A stretch of DNA of 64,000 nucleotides from Mycolicibacterium phlei (lineage in GTDB: Bacteria > Actinomycetota > Actinomycetes > Mycobacteriales > Mycobacteriaceae): positions 2,232,001 through 2,296,000 of the forward strand of contig NZ_CP014475.1 in assembly GCF_001583415.1 (NCBI RefSeq). Reading direction: 5' to 3'. The translations under genes were made by a program, and so were the position numbers. Positions 36,129 through 46,902 of the stretch are shown here, in pieces. The notes beneath the pieces were generated by a model. That model had not been told where the DNA came from, searched no databases, and saw nothing but the letters and a program-made list of their open reading frames with translations. The first letter of the stretch is position 1. Each line of letters starts with the position of its first letter.

Positions 36129-37304
36129 GTGAGCGCAGAACGGCGCCGCGTGCTGATTCTCGGCAGCACCGGATCCATCGGAACCCAGGCCCTCGACGTC
36201 ATCGCCGCCAACCCGGACCGCTTCGAGGTCGTCGGGCTGGCCGCCGGCGGCGGCAACCCCGACCTGCTGGCCCGGCAGCGCGCCGAGACCGGTGTGACGA
36301 ACATCGCGGTCGCCGACGTGGCGGCCGCGGCGGCCGTCGGCGACGTCACCTACGCCGGGCCGGATGCGGCCACCCGTCTGGTCGAGGCTGTCGCCGAGAC
36401 GACCGGGGTCGACATCGTGCTCAATGCTCTGGTCGGCGCGCTCGGGCTGGCCCCGACGCTGGCCGCGCTGGCCACCGGTGCCCGGCTGGCGCTGGCCAAC
36501 AAGGAGTCGCTGGTCGCGGGCGGTCCGCTGGTGCTCAAGGCCGCCCGGCCCGGGCAGATCGTGCCGGTGGACTCCGAGCACTCCGCGATGGCGCAGTGCC
36601 TGCGCGGCGGCACCCCCGACGAGGTCGCCAAGATCGTGCTGACCGCATCCGGCGGGCCGTTCCGCGGCTGGACGGCCGAACAGCTGGAGACCGCCACCCC
36701 CGAACAGGCCGGCGCGCATCCGACCTGGTCAATGGGCCCGATGAACACGCTGAACTCCGCCTCGCTGGTCAACAAGGGGCTGGAACTGATCGAGACACAC
36801 CTGCTGTTCGGGGTGCCCTACGACCGCATCGAGGTCGTCGTACACCCGCAGTCGATCGTGCACTCGATGGTCACCTTCACCGACGGCTCGACGCTGGCGC
36901 AGGCCAGCCCGCCGGACATGAAGCTGCCGATCGCACTGGCGCTGGGCTGGCCCGAGCGGGTCCCGGGCGCGGCGCTGGCCTGCGACTTCACCACCGCATC
37001 GACGTGGGAGTTCGAACCGCTCGACGACGAGGTGTTCCCCGCGGTGAACCTGGCGCGGCGGGCCGGGGAGGCAGGCGGGTGCATGACCGCGGTCTACAAC
37101 GCCGCCAACGAGGAGGCCGCCGAGGCGTTCCTGGCCGGGCGGATCCCGTTCCCGGCGATCGTCCGCACGATCGACGAGGTGCTGCGCGCTGCCGACCAGT
37201 GGGCCGCCGAACCCGCTACCGTGGATGACGTACTGGACGCCCAGCAGTGGGCGCGTGACCGCGCATCGCGTGCGGTCGAGCGGGAGGTAGTCACCACCAA
37301 ATGA
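36129..37304 (+). CDS. dxr: 1-deoxy-D-xylulose-5-phosphate reductoisomerase
   Basis: Second step of the MEP pathway: DXP to 2-C-methyl-D-erythritol 4-phosphate with NADPH; the target of fosmidomycin. The 391-residue protein has the NADPH motif [10 protein letters not shown] (residues 12-21), the metal and substrate site [13 protein letters not shown] and the flexible-loop region GGPFRGWT, followed by [20 protein letters not shown] (20 residues). Start is GTG 36129. Its TGA overlaps the ATG of rip1, as in other mycobacteria. Confidence 0.97.
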   Translation: MSAERRRVLILGSTGSIGTQALDVIAANPDRFEVVGLAAGGGNPDLLARQRAETGVTNIAVADVAAAAAVGDVTYAGPDAATRLVEAVAETTGVDIVLNALVGALGLAPTLAALATGARLALANKESLVAGGPLVLKAARPGQIVPVDSEHSAMAQCLRGGTPDEVAKIVLTASGGPFRGWTAEQLETATPEQAGAHPTWSMGPMNTLNSASLVNKGLELIETHLLFGVPYDRIEVVVHPQSIVHSMVTFTDGSTLAQASPPDMKLPIALALGWPERVPGAALACDFTTASTWEFEPLDDEVFPAVNLARRAGEAGGCMTAVYNAANEEAAEAFLAGRIPFPAIVRTIDEVLRAADQWAAEPATVDDVLDAQQWARDRASRAVEREVVTTK

Positions 37305-38524
37305 TGTGGTTTCTCGGTGTCGTGCTGTTCGCACTGGCCATTCTGGTGTCAGTCGCGCTGCACGAGTGCGGACACATGTGGGTGGCGCGCGCCACCGGCA
37401 TGAAGGTCCGCCGCTACTTCGTCGGCTTCGGCCCGACGCTGTGGTCGACGTGGCGCAGCAACAAGCAGGGTGACCGCACCGAGTACGGCGTCAAGGCGGT
37501 GCCGCTCGGCGGCTTCTGCGATATCGCCGGGATGACCGCGGTCGAGGAACTCGCCCCCGACGAGCACGACCGCGCGATGTACAAGCAGAAGACCTGGAAG
37601 CGCACCGCGGTGCTGGCCGCCGGGCCCGGGATGAACTTCGTCATCGGGCTGGTGCTCATCTACGTCATCGCCGTCGTCTGGGGGCTGCCGAACCTGCACC
37701 CGCCGACCACCGCGATCGTCGGCGAGACCTCGTGCGTGAAATCCGAGGTCACCCAGGGCGAACTCGGCGACTGCCTGGCGCCGTCGCCGGCCGCCGCCGC
37801 AGGCATCGAGGCCGGCGACGTCGTCGTCAAGGTCGGCGACACCCCGGTGTCCACCTTCGAGGAGATGGTCGCCGCGGTGCGCAAGCTCGACGGGCCCACC
37901 CCGTTCACCGTCGAACGTGACGGTGAGGAGTTCACCACCGTCGTCGGCGTGGTGCCCGCCCAGCGCTACGTCGGCGAGGGCGAGAGCGCCGAGCCGGTCA
38001 CCGTCGGCACCGTGGGCATCACCGCCGCCCAGATCGGGCCCACCCACTACAACGCGCTGACGGCGGTGCCCGCGACGTTCGCGTTCACCGGCGACCTGGC
38101 CGTCGAGCTCGGCAAGGCGCTGGCCAAAATCCCCGCCAAGATGGGTGCGCTGGTGCGCTCCATCGGCGGTGAGGAACGCGACCCGGAGACCCCGATCAGC
38201 GTGGTCGGCGCCAGCATCATCGGCGGCGACGCCGTCGACCAGGGGCTGTGGGTGGCGTTCTGGTTCTTCCTCGCACAGCTGAACTTCGTGCTCGGCGCGG
38301 TCAACCTGATCCCGCTGCTGCCCTTCGACGGCGGCCACATCGCGATCGCCGTCTACGAGAAGATCCGCAACATGATCCGTTCGGCGCGCGGCATGGTGGC
38401 CGCGGGTCCGGTGAACTACCTCAAGCTGATGCCCGCCACGTACGTGGTTCTCGTCGTGGTGGTCGGCTACATGCTGGTGACCGTGACTGCCGATTTCATC
38501 AACCCCATCAGACCCTTCCAGTAG
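37301..38524 (+). CDS. rip1: site-2 intramembrane zinc metalloprotease (RseP/Rip1)
   Basis: An intramembrane protease that releases anti-sigma factors by cleaving within the membrane; in M. tuberculosis Rip1 regulates several sigma factor pathways. The 407-residue protein has the zinc motif HECGH at 21-25 in the first membrane helix, a PDZ domain at about 140-230 ([20 protein letters not shown]) and the second active-site motif LLPFDGGH near 345. Two ATGs stand in tandem at 37301 and 37304; the first overlaps the dxr stop. It lies between dxr and ispG, the conserved order. Confidence 0.96.
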   Translation: MMWFLGVVLFALAILVSVALHECGHMWVARATGMKVRRYFVGFGPTLWSTWRSNKQGDRTEYGVKAVPLGGFCDIAGMTAVEELAPDEHDRAMYKQKTWKRTAVLAAGPGMNFVIGLVLIYVIAVVWGLPNLHPPTTAIVGETSCVKSEVTQGELGDCLAPSPAAAAGIEAGDVVVKVGDTPVSTFEEMVAAVRKLDGPTPFTVERDGEEFTTVVGVVPAQRYVGEGESAEPVTVGTVGITAAQIGPTHYNALTAVPATFAFTGDLAVELGKALAKIPAKMGALVRSIGGEERDPETPISVVGASIIGGDAVDQGLWVAFWFFLAQLNFVLGAVNLIPLLPFDGGHIAIAVYEKIRNMIRSARGMVAAGPVNYLKLMPATYVVLVVVVGYMLVTVTADFINPIRPFQ

Positions 38525-38531
38525 GAGAGAT

Positions 38532-39680
38532 ATGTCCGTCGGTCTCGGGATGCCGACCCCGCCCGCGCCGGTACTCGCACCGCGCCGCAAAACCCGTCAG
38601 CTGATGGTCGGCAACGTCGGCATCGGCAGCGACCATCCGATCGCGGTGCAGTCCATGTGCACCACCAAGACCCACGACGTCAACGCGACGCTGCAGCAGA
38701 TCGCGGAACTGACCGCGTCGGGCTGCGACATCGTGCGCGTGGCCTGCCCGCGCCAGGAGGACGCCGACGCGCTGGCCGAGATCGCCCGGCACAGCCAGAT
38801 CCCCGTCATCGCCGACATCCACTTCCAGCCGAAGTACATCTTCGCCGCGATCGACGCGGGCTGCGCCGCCGTGCGGGTCAACCCCGGCAACATCAAGGAG
38901 TTCGACGGCCGGGTCAAGGAGGTCGCCAAGGCCGCCGCCGCGGCGGGCATCCCGATCCGCATCGGTGTCAACGCCGGCTCGCTGGACAAGCGGTTCATGG
39001 AGAAGTACGGCAAGGCCACGCCCGAGGCGCTGGTGGAGTCGGCGCTGTGGGAGGCCTCGCTGTTCGAGGAGCACGGCTTCGGCGACATCAAGATCAGCGT
39101 CAAGCACAGCGACCCGGTGGTGATGGTGGCCGCCTACGAGATGCTCGCCGAGAAGTGCGACTACCCGCTGCATCTCGGCGTCACCGAGGCGGGTCCGGCG
39201 TTCCAGGGCACCATCAAGTCGGCGGTCGCGTTCGGCGCGCTGCTGTCCAAGGGCATCGGCGACACCATCCGGGTGTCGCTGTCGGCGCCGCCGGCCGAGG
39301 AGGTCAAGGTCGGCAACCAGATCCTGGAGTCGCTGAACCTGCGACCGCGCGGCCTGGAGATCGTGTCCTGCCCGTCGTGCGGCCGCGCCCAGGTCGACGT
39401 CTACACGCTGGCGAACGCGGTGACCGCCGGGCTGGAGGGCCTGAACGTGCCGCTGCGCGTCGCGGTGATGGGCTGCGTCGTCAACGGTCCGGGTGAGGCG
39501 CGCGAGGCCGACCTCGGCGTGGCCTCCGGCAACGGCAAGGGCCAGATCTTCGTCAAGGGTGAGGTCATCAAGACCGTCCCGGAGGCGCAGATCGTGGAGA
39601 CCCTGATCGAGGAGGCGCTGCGACTCGCCGGAGAAGCCGAAACAGATGGCAGCGGTTCGCCGGTTGTGACCGTAAGCTGA
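38532..39680 (+). CDS. ispG: (E)-4-hydroxy-3-methylbut-2-enyl-diphosphate synthase
   Basis: Penultimate MEP pathway enzyme (GcpE), converting MEcPP to HMBPP with a [4Fe-4S] cluster. The 382-residue protein has the substrate barrel ([16 protein letters not shown], residues 36-51) and the C-terminal cluster domain with Cys in [10 protein letters not shown] and [18 protein letters not shown] precedes the ATG. With dxr in the same operon, two MEP steps are co-transcribed with the intervening protease. Confidence 0.97.
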   Translation: MSVGLGMPTPPAPVLAPRRKTRQLMVGNVGIGSDHPIAVQSMCTTKTHDVNATLQQIAELTASGCDIVRVACPRQEDADALAEIARHSQIPVIADIHFQPKYIFAAIDAGCAAVRVNPGNIKEFDGRVKEVAKAAAAAGIPIRIGVNAGSLDKRFMEKYGKATPEALVESALWEASLFEEHGFGDIKISVKHSDPVVMVAAYEMLAEKCDYPLHLGVTEAGPAFQGTIKSAVAFGALLSKGIGDTIRVSLSAPPAEEVKVGNQILESLNLRPRGLEIVSCPSCGRAQVDVYTLANAVTAGLEGLNVPLRVAVMGCVVNGPGEAREADLGVASGNGKGQIFVKGEVIKTVPEAQIVETLIEEALRLAGEAETDGSGSPVVTVS

Positions 39681-39732
39681 ATGTGATCCGCCGCACGCGG
39701 ACAGCCCGGCCGTCGGTTTAGAAAGAAGTCCA

Positions 39733-40587
39733 ATGTCGGCTCCGCCGTTGTTCCGTCACGTCGACGAACGTCGGGTCTCCGTGGTGCGCGATGTCGGCGC
39801 GGTGATGCGCGTTCTCGACGAGGATCCCGTCGCCTCCTGCATGGTGGCGTGCCGCGTCGCCGAGCACGGCGTCGACCCGTCGGCGATCGGCGGGGAACTG
39901 TGGACCCGTCGCCGCCCCACCGAGTCCCTCTGCTACGCCGGCGCCAACCTGATCCCGCTGCGCGGCGAGGTCGACGACCTGTACGCGTTCGCCGACAAGG
40001 CGATGAGCACGGTGCGGCGGTGCTCGTCGCTGGTGGGCCGCGCCGAACTGGTGCTGCCGATGTGGAAGCGCCTCGAAAAGGCCTGGGGCCCCGCGCGCGA
40101 CGTCCGCGCCTGCCAGCCGCTGCTGGCGCTGTCCACCCCGCCGGAGTGCCCAACCGACCCCGCGGTGCGGCAGGTGCGCGCTGACGAGATCGACGCGTAT
40201 CTGGTCGCCTCGATCGACATGTTCATCGGCGAGGTGGGTGTCGACCCGCGCCTCGGTGACGGCGGACGCGGCTACCGGCGCCGGGTCGCCGGGCTGATCG
40301 CGGCGGGTCGGGCGTGGGCGCGCTTCGAGCGCGGCGAGGTGGTGTTCAAGGCCGAGGTGGGATCGCAGTCCCCGACCGTCGGCCAGATCCAGGGTGTGTG
40401 GGTGCATCCCGACTGGCGCGGTCACGGGCTGGGCACGACGGGCACCGCGACGCTGGCGGCCGCGGTGGTGCGCTCCGGGCGCACCGCGAGCCTGTACGTC
40501 AACGACTTCAACACCGTCGCGCGGGCCACCTACGCGCGAGTGGGTTTCCAACAGGTGGGCACGTTCGCGACCGTTCTGCTCGACTGA
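39733..40587 (+). CDS. GNAT-family acetyltransferase with DUF4081 N-terminal domain
   Basis: A 284-residue protein with an N-terminal DUF4081-like domain (about residues 1-130, RRRPTESLCYAGANLIPLRG) and a C-terminal GNAT fold. The acetyl-CoA loop is VHPDWRGHGLGTTGTATLAA (20 residues, near 220). It matches the conserved acetyltransferase downstream of ispG in mycobacteria (Rv2867c, from memory). Substrate is not known. AGAAAG lies 8 nt before the ATG. Confidence 0.88.
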   Translation: MSAPPLFRHVDERRVSVVRDVGAVMRVLDEDPVASCMVACRVAEHGVDPSAIGGELWTRRRPTESLCYAGANLIPLRGEVDDLYAFADKAMSTVRRCSSLVGRAELVLPMWKRLEKAWGPARDVRACQPLLALSTPPECPTDPAVRQVRADEIDAYLVASIDMFIGEVGVDPRLGDGGRGYRRRVAGLIAAGRAWARFERGEVVFKAEVGSQSPTVGQIQGVWVHPDWRGHGLGTTGTATLAAAVVRSGRTASLYVNDFNTVARATYARVGFQQVGTFATVLLD

Positions 40588-40613
40588 CGTTCCCGCTGTC
40601 TTACGCTTCGGTC

Positions 40614-41273
40614 ATGGCCGACGACGACCGCACCATCGCGCGCAGAGAAATCGCGGACACGTTGGTTCGTGCGCTGGATAGGCGCCACGAACTGCTCGAT
40701 GTCATCGTCGATTCCGAGGACTACGACGCCGCGATCGAGGCGATCGCGCTGATGCTCGGCTGTTCGAACACCGCCGCCGAGGCCGTGCTGCGGTTGTCGT
40801 TCGACCGGTTGACCAAGGTGTCGCGCCGCCGGATCGCCGCCGAACTCGAGGACCTCAACGCCGCGCTCAGCTTCACCGTCGAACGGCAGGCGCCGCCCGC
40901 CGACGCGCTGACGCTGCGGCCGTTCGACGTCAACGAGGACCGCGACATCTTCGCGCTGCGCACCGAGGACATGCGCCAGGCAGGCGACGGTTCCGGCGCC
41001 CCGGCCGGCGACCTCGACGACGAGATCCGCTCGGGGCTGCAGCGTGTCGACGCCGAGGAGTCGGCTTGGCTGGTGGCCCTGCACGACGGCCAGAAGGTCG
41101 GCATGGTGTTCGGCGACCTGATCAACGGCGAGGTCAACGTCCGCATCTGGATTCACCCCGACCACCGCAAGAGGGGCTTCGGCACCGCCGCGCTGCGCAA
41201 GTCGCGTTCGGAGATGGCGGCCTACTTCCCGGCGGTGCCGCTGGTGGTGCGGGCACCGGCCGCCGGGGCCTGA
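40614..41273 (+). CDS. GNAT acetyltransferase fused to GyrA/ParC-like helical segment
   Basis: A 219-residue protein with two parts. Residues 1-75 (RREIADTLVRALDRRHELLD, then SEDYDAAIEAIALMLGCSNT) resemble the coiled-coil linker of DNA gyrase/topoisomerase IV subunit A, including RLSFDRLTKVSRRRIAAEL. Residues 95-200 form a GNAT domain with the acetyl-CoA loop HPDHRKRGFGTAALRKS. The start is ATG 40614, 26 nt after the previous acetyltransferase. The substrate is unknown; the GyrA-like part might direct it to a protein partner, which is speculative. Confidence 0.75.
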   Translation: MADDDRTIARREIADTLVRALDRRHELLDVIVDSEDYDAAIEAIALMLGCSNTAAEAVLRLSFDRLTKVSRRRIAAELEDLNAALSFTVERQAPPADALTLRPFDVNEDRDIFALRTEDMRQAGDGSGAPAGDLDDEIRSGLQRVDAEESAWLVALHDGQKVGMVFGDLINGEVNVRIWIHPDHRKRGFGTAALRKSRSEMAAYFPAVPLVVRAPAAGA

Positions 41274-41287
41274 CGTATCGGCGCTTG

Positions 41288-41328
41288 ACGGGTTGATCGC
41301 CGGCACCGGATGCGAGCGATCAACCCGT
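41288..41328. terminator. 13-bp perfect inverted repeat, probable terminator
   Basis: ACGGGTTGATCGC (41288-41300) and GCGATCAACCCGT (41316-41328) are perfectly complementary around a 15-nt loop; CTT and AAG extend the stem after one mismatch. It follows the stop of the acetyltransferase gene by about 15 nt and precedes the PBP gene by 60 nt. A transcription terminator for the dxr-rip1-ispG operon is the simplest reading. Confidence 0.6.
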
Positions 41329-41389
41329 TAAGCCGTCGCGCGGTGCGCCTCCCCGGGATGGAGGTCTCGAGTTCGTAACATTCGTCCCA

Positions 41390-43201
41390 ATGGCAACTTC
41401 AGCATCACGAATTGCGGCTCTGGCCGCGGTCGGCTCGTTGGTCTTCGGGATGATCACCACCGCGTGCACCCCGAAACCCGCCGGGCCGGAGCCGACGGCC
41501 GAGAAGTTCTTCGCGGCGCTGGCCACCGGTGACACCACGGCGGCCGCCGAGCTCAGCGACCGGCCCGCCGACACCCGCCAGGACCTCAACCAGGCGTGGG
41601 CCGGGCTGCAGGCCACCCACCTCGACACCCAGATCCTGGGCTCGCGCTACACCGAGGACACCGGCAGCGTCGCCTACCGCTACACCTGGCATCTGCCCAA
41701 GGGCCGCACCTGGACCTACGACGGGCAGCTGAACATGGTCCGCGACGAGGGCCGCTGGCGAGTGCGCTGGACCGCGACCGGCCTGCACCCGCGGCTGGGG
41801 GAGAACCAGACCTTCGCGCTGCGCGCCGACCCGCCGCCGCGCGCCTCGGTGATCGAGCGCAGCGGCACCGAGGTGCTGGTGCCCGGCTACCTGTACAGCT
41901 ACTCGCTGGACGCCCGCAAGGCCGGCGGCGCGCTGATGCAGACCGCCCGCGCCGTCGCCGACACCCTGCGGCCGTTCTACGACGGCTGGGATCCGCAGGT
42001 GCTCGCCGAGCAGGCCAGCGCGGCCAGCAAGCCGATGCACCTGATCACCCTGCGCAAGGACGACCACGACCGGGTGTCGCCCGCGATCGGCGGGCTGCCC
42101 GGGGTGGTGATCACCCCGATGGCCGAAATGCTGCCCACCGACGAGACTTTCGCGCCCGCGATCGTCAATGAGGTGAAGAAGGCGGTGGCCGACGACCTCG
42201 ACGGCGAGGCCGGCTGGCGCGTCGTCACCGTCAACCAGAACGGCGTCGACGTCGCGGTGCTCAACGAGGTGCCCGGCAAACCGGCGCCGTCGGTGCGGAT
42301 CAGCCTGGACCGCGCCGTGCAGACCGCCGCCCAGAACGCGGTCAACACCACCGGCAAGAAGGCGATGATCGTGGTGATCAAGCCGTCGACCGGGGAGATC
42401 CTCGCGGTGGCGCAGAATCCCGCCGCCGACGCCGAGGGCCTGATCGCCACCACCGGCCTGTACCCGCCCGGGTCGACGTTCAAGATGATCACCGCGGGCG
42501 CGGCCATCGAACGCGACATGGCCACCCCGAACACGCTGCTGCCGTGCCCGGGCACGATGGACATCGGCCACCGCACGGTGCCGAACTACGGCGGCTTCGA
42601 CCTCGGCACAGTGCCGATGTCGCGGGCGTTCGCCAGCTCCTGCAACACCACGTTCGCCGAGCTCGCCAGCCGGATGCCGCCGCGCGGGCTGACCACCGCG
42701 GCGCTGCAGTACGGGCTGGGCACCGACTACGAGATCCCCGGCCTGACCACCGTCACCGGATCGGTGCCGCCCACCGTGGACCTCACCGAGCGCGTCGAGG
42801 ACGGCTTCGGTCAGGGCAAGGTGCTGGCCAGCCCGTTCGGCATGGCGCTGGCCGCGGCGACCGTCGCCGCCGGGAAAACCCCTGTGCCACAACTGATCGA
42901 GGGCCGGCCGACCAAGGTCAACGGCGAGCAGCCCACCATCGCGCCCAAGATCGTCGAGGGGCTGCGCCCGATGATGCGGCTGGTGGTCACCAACGGCACC
43001 GCCAAGGACCTCGAAGGCGCGGGCGACGTGCGCGGCAAGACCGGTGAGGCAGAGTTCGCGGGCGGCTCGCACTCCTGGTTCGCCGGCTACCGCGGCGATA
43101 TGGCGTTCTCGGCGCTGATCGTCGGCGGCGGCTCCTCGGAGTACGCGGTGCGGATGCTCAAGGGAATGCTCGACGGTCTGCCGCCCGACTACCTCGCTTG
43201 A
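41390..43201 (+). CDS. penicillin-binding lipoprotein (class B-type transpeptidase)
   Basis: A 603-residue peptidoglycan transpeptidase-family lipoprotein. The lipid anchor is Cys26 in ITTAC. An NTF2-like MecA-N domain (about 30-150) precedes a dimerisation segment and the transpeptidase domain. The active-site Ser is in STFK (362-365), SCN at 417-419 and KTG at 550-552. The arrangement equals that of the M. tuberculosis PBP lipoprotein Rv2864c. It acts on the outer membrane face and has low-affinity PBP (MecA-like) architecture. Confidence 0.95.
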   Translation: MATSASRIAALAAVGSLVFGMITTACTPKPAGPEPTAEKFFAALATGDTTAAAELSDRPADTRQDLNQAWAGLQATHLDTQILGSRYTEDTGSVAYRYTWHLPKGRTWTYDGQLNMVRDEGRWRVRWTATGLHPRLGENQTFALRADPPPRASVIERSGTEVLVPGYLYSYSLDARKAGGALMQTARAVADTLRPFYDGWDPQVLAEQASAASKPMHLITLRKDDHDRVSPAIGGLPGVVITPMAEMLPTDETFAPAIVNEVKKAVADDLDGEAGWRVVTVNQNGVDVAVLNEVPGKPAPSVRISLDRAVQTAAQNAVNTTGKKAMIVVIKPSTGEILAVAQNPAADAEGLIATTGLYPPGSTFKMITAGAAIERDMATPNTLLPCPGTMDIGHRTVPNYGGFDLGTVPMSRAFASSCNTTFAELASRMPPRGLTTAALQYGLGTDYEIPGLTTVTGSVPPTVDLTERVEDGFGQGKVLASPFGMALAAATVAAGKTPVPQLIEGRPTKVNGEQPTIAPKIVEGLRPMMRLVVTNGTAKDLEGAGDVRGKTGEAEFAGGSHSWFAGYRGDMAFSALIVGGGSSEYAVRMLKGMLDGLPPDYLA

Positions 43202-43219
43202 GTAGCCTGGTAGACGGCT

Positions 43220-43804
43220 ATGACCGAGATCAACCAGGACGGCATGCGCGTCTCCGACGTCGACCGCAACGGCACGTTGCGGCGGCTGCACAACGCCGTG
43301 GCCCTCGGCCTGATCGACATCGAGGAGTTCGAGGAGCGCTCGGCGGCCGTCGCCCGGGCGCGGCTGGCCTCCGACCTCGACGCGCTCGTCGGTGACCTGC
43401 CCGGCCCCGGCGCGATCATCTCGTCGGCAGCCGACCGGGTGGAGCTGCGCGGGGTGTTCGGCTCACTGAAGCGGCACGGCGAGTGGACCGTGCCCAGCCG
43501 GCTGGCCCTGCACCGCCGGATGGGCTCGGTCGACCTGGACCTGACCCGGGCCCGGTTCGCCGGGCCGGTGGTCGTCATCGAACTGGATCTGATGTTCGGT
43601 GGCCTGGACCTGCGGCTGCCCGACGGGGCCAGCGCCTCCATCGACGACGTCGAGGTCAACGTGGGCAGCGCCTACGACCACCGCAGGGACGCCCCCGCCG
43701 AGGGCAACCCGCACGTGATCCTCACCGGCAAGGTGGTCTGCGGGTCGGTGGACATCCGCGGTCCGCGGCGGGGCTGGCGGCGCGGGCCGTTCGACCGCCG
43801 CTGA
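43220..43804 (+). CDS. DUF1707 SHOCT-like domain protein
   Basis: A 194-residue protein. The N-terminal DUF1707 domain (residues 9-60, [49 protein letters not shown]) is followed by a beta-rich domain with repeating [12 protein letters not shown] and [10 protein letters not shown] strands like the LiaF C-terminal fold. No membrane helix is present. LiaF-like parts suggest a role in envelope-stress sensing. It is 18 nt downstream of the PBP gene and probably co-transcribed. Confidence 0.85.
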   Translation: MTEINQDGMRVSDVDRNGTLRRLHNAVALGLIDIEEFEERSAAVARARLASDLDALVGDLPGPGAIISSAADRVELRGVFGSLKRHGEWTVPSRLALHRRMGSVDLDLTRARFAGPVVVIELDLMFGGLDLRLPDGASASIDDVEVNVGSAYDHRRDAPAEGNPHVILTGKVVCGSVDIRGPRRGWRRGPFDRR

Positions 43805-43823
43805 CCTCGACTACCCTGGTCGT

Positions 43824-44684
43824 ATGCCAGTTCGTTCCGCGCTCCGCCCGGGCGTGATCTCACCCACACTGCCTGTGCCCGCCTCCATTCCGCGGCCCGA
43901 GTACGCCTGGAAGCCCACCGTCAACGAGGGCAGCGAGCCGTGGGTGCAGACACCCGAGGTGATCGAGAAGATGCGGGTGGCGGGCCGCATCGCGGCGGGC
44001 GCGCTGGCCGAGGCCGGTAAGGCCGTCGCACCGGGGGTGACCACCGACGAGCTCGACCGCATCGCCCACGAGTACATGTGCGACCACGGCGCCTACCCGT
44101 CGACGCTGGGCTACAAGGGCTTCCCGAAGTCCTGCTGCACGTCGCTCAACGAGATCATCTGCCACGGCATCCCGGACTCGACGGTGATCGAGGACGGCGA
44201 CATCGTCAACATCGACGTCACCGCCTACAAGGACGGGGTGCACGGCGACACCAACGCCACGTTCCTGGCCGGCGACGTTTCCGAGGAGCACCGGCTGCTG
44301 GTCGAACGCACCCACGAGGCCACCATGCGCGCGATCAAGGCCGTCAAACCGGGCCGCGCGCTGTCGGTGATCGGCCGGGTGATCGAGTCATACGCGAACC
44401 GGTTCGGCTACAACGTCGTTCGCGATTTCACCGGGCACGGCATCGGAACCACGTTCCACAACGGGCTGGTGGTCCTGCACTACGACCAGCCGTCGGTGGA
44501 AACCATCATCGAACCGGGCATGACGTTCACCATCGAGCCGATGATCAACCTCGGGTCGCTGGACTACGAGATCTGGGACGACGGCTGGACCGTCGCCACC
44601 GTCGACAAGAAGTGGACCGCCCAGTTCGAGCACACGCTGGTGGTGACCGAGGACGGCGCCGAGATCCTCACGCTCGCCGACTGA
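43824..44684 (+). CDS. mapB: type I methionine aminopeptidase
   Basis: Removes the N-terminal Met from new proteins. The 286-residue protein has the five metal ligands in [36 protein letters not shown] and FEHTLVV. The first 40 residues form an N-terminal Pro-rich extension ([15 protein letters not shown]), typical of mycobacterial MapB and absent from MapA. The gene lies between the DUF1707 protein and cobQ and is followed closely by the latter (9 nt). Confidence 0.96.
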   Translation: MPVRSALRPGVISPTLPVPASIPRPEYAWKPTVNEGSEPWVQTPEVIEKMRVAGRIAAGALAEAGKAVAPGVTTDELDRIAHEYMCDHGAYPSTLGYKGFPKSCCTSLNEIICHGIPDSTVIEDGDIVNIDVTAYKDGVHGDTNATFLAGDVSEEHRLLVERTHEATMRAIKAVKPGRALSVIGRVIESYANRFGYNVVRDFTGHGIGTTFHNGLVVLHYDQPSVETIIEPGMTFTIEPMINLGSLDYEIWDDGWTVATVDKKWTAQFEHTLVVTEDGAEILTLAD

Positions 44685-44693
44685 GGCCCCTCG

Positions 44694-46184
44694 ATGACCG
44701 CCGGGGCCCTGCTGGTCGCGGGCACCACCTCCGACGCCGGTAAGTCGATGGTGGTCGCGGGCCTCTGCCGACTGTTGGCCCGCAAGGGGATTCGTGTCGC
44801 GCCGTTCAAGGCGCAGAACATGTCGAACAACTCGGCGGTCACCGTCGACGGCGGTGAGATCGGCCGGGCGCAGGAGATGCAGGCCCGCGCGGCGGGGCTG
44901 GCACCGCACACCCGGTTCAACCCGATCCTGCTCAAACCCGGCAGCGACCGCACCTCGCAGCTGGTGGTGCGCGGCCGGGTCACCGGCAGCGTGCACGCCC
45001 GCGACTACTTCACCCACCGCGAGCGCCTCGCCACCGTGGTGGCCGACGAACTGGCCGCGCTGCGCGCCGAGTTCGACGCGGTCATCTGCGAGGGCGCCGG
45101 TTCACCCGCCGAGATCAACCTGCGCGCAACCGATCTGGCGAACATGGGGTTGGCCCGGGCGGCGGGGCTGCCGGTGGTCGTGGTCGGCGACATCGACCGC
45201 GGCGGGCTGCTGGCCCACCTGTACGGCACGGTCGCGGTGCTCGAACCCGAGGACCAGCGGCTGATCGCCGGGTTCCTGGTCAACAAGTTCCGCGGCGACC
45301 CGGCACTGCTGGCGCCCGGGCTGGAACAGCTCGAGAGGCTCAGCGGGCGGCCCACCTACGGCGTCATCCCGTACAGCGACGGGCTGTGGCTGGACACCGA
45401 GGACTCCGTGTCGGTGGTCGCACGGCACGTGCTCGGCGTCCCGCAGCCGCCGCGCGGCGCGGACTGGTTGCGGGTCGCGGCCATCCGGCTGCCCCGCATC
45501 TCGAACTCCACCGACGTCGAGGCGCTGGCCTGCGAGCCCGGCGTGCTGGTGCGCTGGGTCGCCGACCCCGCCGACCTCACCGAGGCCGACCTGGTGGTGA
45601 TCCCCGGCAGCAAGGCCACCGTCGCCGACCTGCGGTGGCTACGCGAGAGCGGGCTGGCCGAGGCGATCGTCGGGCACGCCCGCCGCGGCGGCCCGGTGCT
45701 GGGGGTGTGCGGCGGCTTCCAGATGCTGTGCGCGCGCATCGACGACGACGTCGAAACGCGCAGCGGCGCGGTCGACGGGCTGGGTCTGCTCGACGCCGAC
45801 ATCGTGTTCGCCGCCGACAAGACCCTGTGTCGCCACGTGAAACCGTTGTCCGGCTACGAGATTCACCACGGCCAGGTCGCCCGCTGCGCCGAGGCGGACT
45901 GGCTGGGCGTCGGGCTGCGCCGTGACGCGGTGTACGGCACCCACTGGCACGGTCTGATGGACAACAACGACGTCCGGCGCGCCTGGCTCACCGAGGTGGC
46001 CGCGGCCGCGGGGCGCACCGGGTTCGTCGTCGCCGACGACACCGACGTCCCCGCCCGCCGCGACGCCCAGCTCGACGCGATGGCCGACCTGCTCGCCGGC
46101 CACGTCGACGTCGACGCCGTGCTCGCCCTCCTCGACGCCGGGGTGCCGGCCCGGCCCACCATCGTCACGGGACTGCGGCCGTGA
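44694..46184 (+). CDS. cobQ: adenosylcobyric acid synthase (glutamine-hydrolysing)
   Basis: Amidates four side-chain carboxylates of adenosylcobyrinic acid a,c-diamide in B12 synthesis. The 496-residue protein has the P-loop-like DTBS domain ([15 protein letters not shown], residues 8-22, then [10 protein letters not shown]) and the C-terminal class I amidotransferase domain with the nucleophile Cys in GVCGGFQM and His in THWHGL. No cobalamin riboswitch is seen upstream. It is isolated from other cob genes in this window. Confidence 0.96.
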   Translation: MTAGALLVAGTTSDAGKSMVVAGLCRLLARKGIRVAPFKAQNMSNNSAVTVDGGEIGRAQEMQARAAGLAPHTRFNPILLKPGSDRTSQLVVRGRVTGSVHARDYFTHRERLATVVADELAALRAEFDAVICEGAGSPAEINLRATDLANMGLARAAGLPVVVVGDIDRGGLLAHLYGTVAVLEPEDQRLIAGFLVNKFRGDPALLAPGLEQLERLSGRPTYGVIPYSDGLWLDTEDSVSVVARHVLGVPQPPRGADWLRVAAIRLPRISNSTDVEALACEPGVLVRWVADPADLTEADLVVIPGSKATVADLRWLRESGLAEAIVGHARRGGPVLGVCGGFQMLCARIDDDVETRSGAVDGLGLLDADIVFAADKTLCRHVKPLSGYEIHHGQVARCAEADWLGVGLRRDAVYGTHWHGLMDNNDVRRAWLTEVAAAAGRTGFVVADDTDVPARRDAQLDAMADLLAGHVDVDAVLALLDAGVPARPTIVTGLRP

Positions 46185-46840
46185 CCCGGCGGCTGGGCGT
46201 GCTGCTGGCGGTCCTGCTGATCCTGGGTGGTTGTGCGCGCGACGTCACGGGCACCCCGACCTGGCCCGGAGCCCGGCTGGAGGCGGCCCTGCTGACCGCC
46301 GACGACTTCCCGCCCGGCGTCCAGTACGACCGGGTGCGGCGCGACGGCGGCACCGGCGACGGCGAGGGCGGCCCGCCCGCCATGCTGTCCGACCCGCCCG
46401 GCTGCTCCGACGGGCTGACCCGGGTGATCGCCGGCAAGGCCGAGCGGGGACCGGGCAGCGCCGCCGAGTACATCGCCGCCTACGACGGCGCCCGCATCGT
46501 CGTCACGGTGCTGACCTGGCACCTCGACCTGGAGGCGCTGGCCGCCACCGCCGAGCGGTGCGCCTACTACGAGACGTCCTTCGACAGGTCCGCACCGCGC
46601 ATCCCGGTCACCACCACCCGGCTGGACAGCGACCGGCCCGACGCCCTGGTGTACCGGCAGACGATGCGGTTGGGCAGCACTGACAACCACGTGTACTTCT
46701 CGTTCGAGAACGTCGACTCGATGGCGGTGTACAGCGTCGCGTTCCCCACACCGAACCCGACGATCCCGGTGAAAGGTGTGCTGCCGCAGACCTTTCTGGA
46801 TGTGATCGACAAGCAGGCAACGCGCATCGAGGCGCTGTGA
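46181..46840 (+). CDS. lipoprotein, PknH-sensor-like/DUF5642-like domain
   Basis: A 219-residue exported lipoprotein. The signal is [19 protein letters not shown] with the lipobox LGGC. The mature part starts [10 protein letters not shown] and has [16 protein letters not shown] and AYYETSF, then a final [17 protein letters not shown]. It resembles the mycobacterial extracellular sensor-domain lipoproteins (DUF5642/PknH_C type). GTG at 46181 overlaps the cobQ stop. The ligand is unknown. Confidence 0.6.
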   Translation: MTRRLGVLLAVLLILGGCARDVTGTPTWPGARLEAALLTADDFPPGVQYDRVRRDGGTGDGEGGPPAMLSDPPGCSDGLTRVIAGKAERGPGSAAEYIAAYDGARIVVTVLTWHLDLEALAATAERCAYYETSFDRSAPRIPVTTTRLDSDRPDALVYRQTMRLGSTDNHVYFSFENVDSMAVYSVAFPTPNPTIPVKGVLPQTFLDVIDKQATRIEAL

Positions 46841-46902
46841 ACGTCGCGTTCACTCCCCGCGAAACGACTCCGGGGGCCGACCGGCCGCTGTAGCGTGGCC
46901 GA

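Noticed and set aside
41405..43291. 628-codon open frame opposite the PBP lipoprotein
   Set aside because: Antisense shadow; the PBP has all active-site motifs in the other strand.
44600..44693. cobalamin riboswitch upstream of cobQ
   Set aside because: The region is coding sequence of mapB with a 9-nt gap and lacks a B12-box-like motif.
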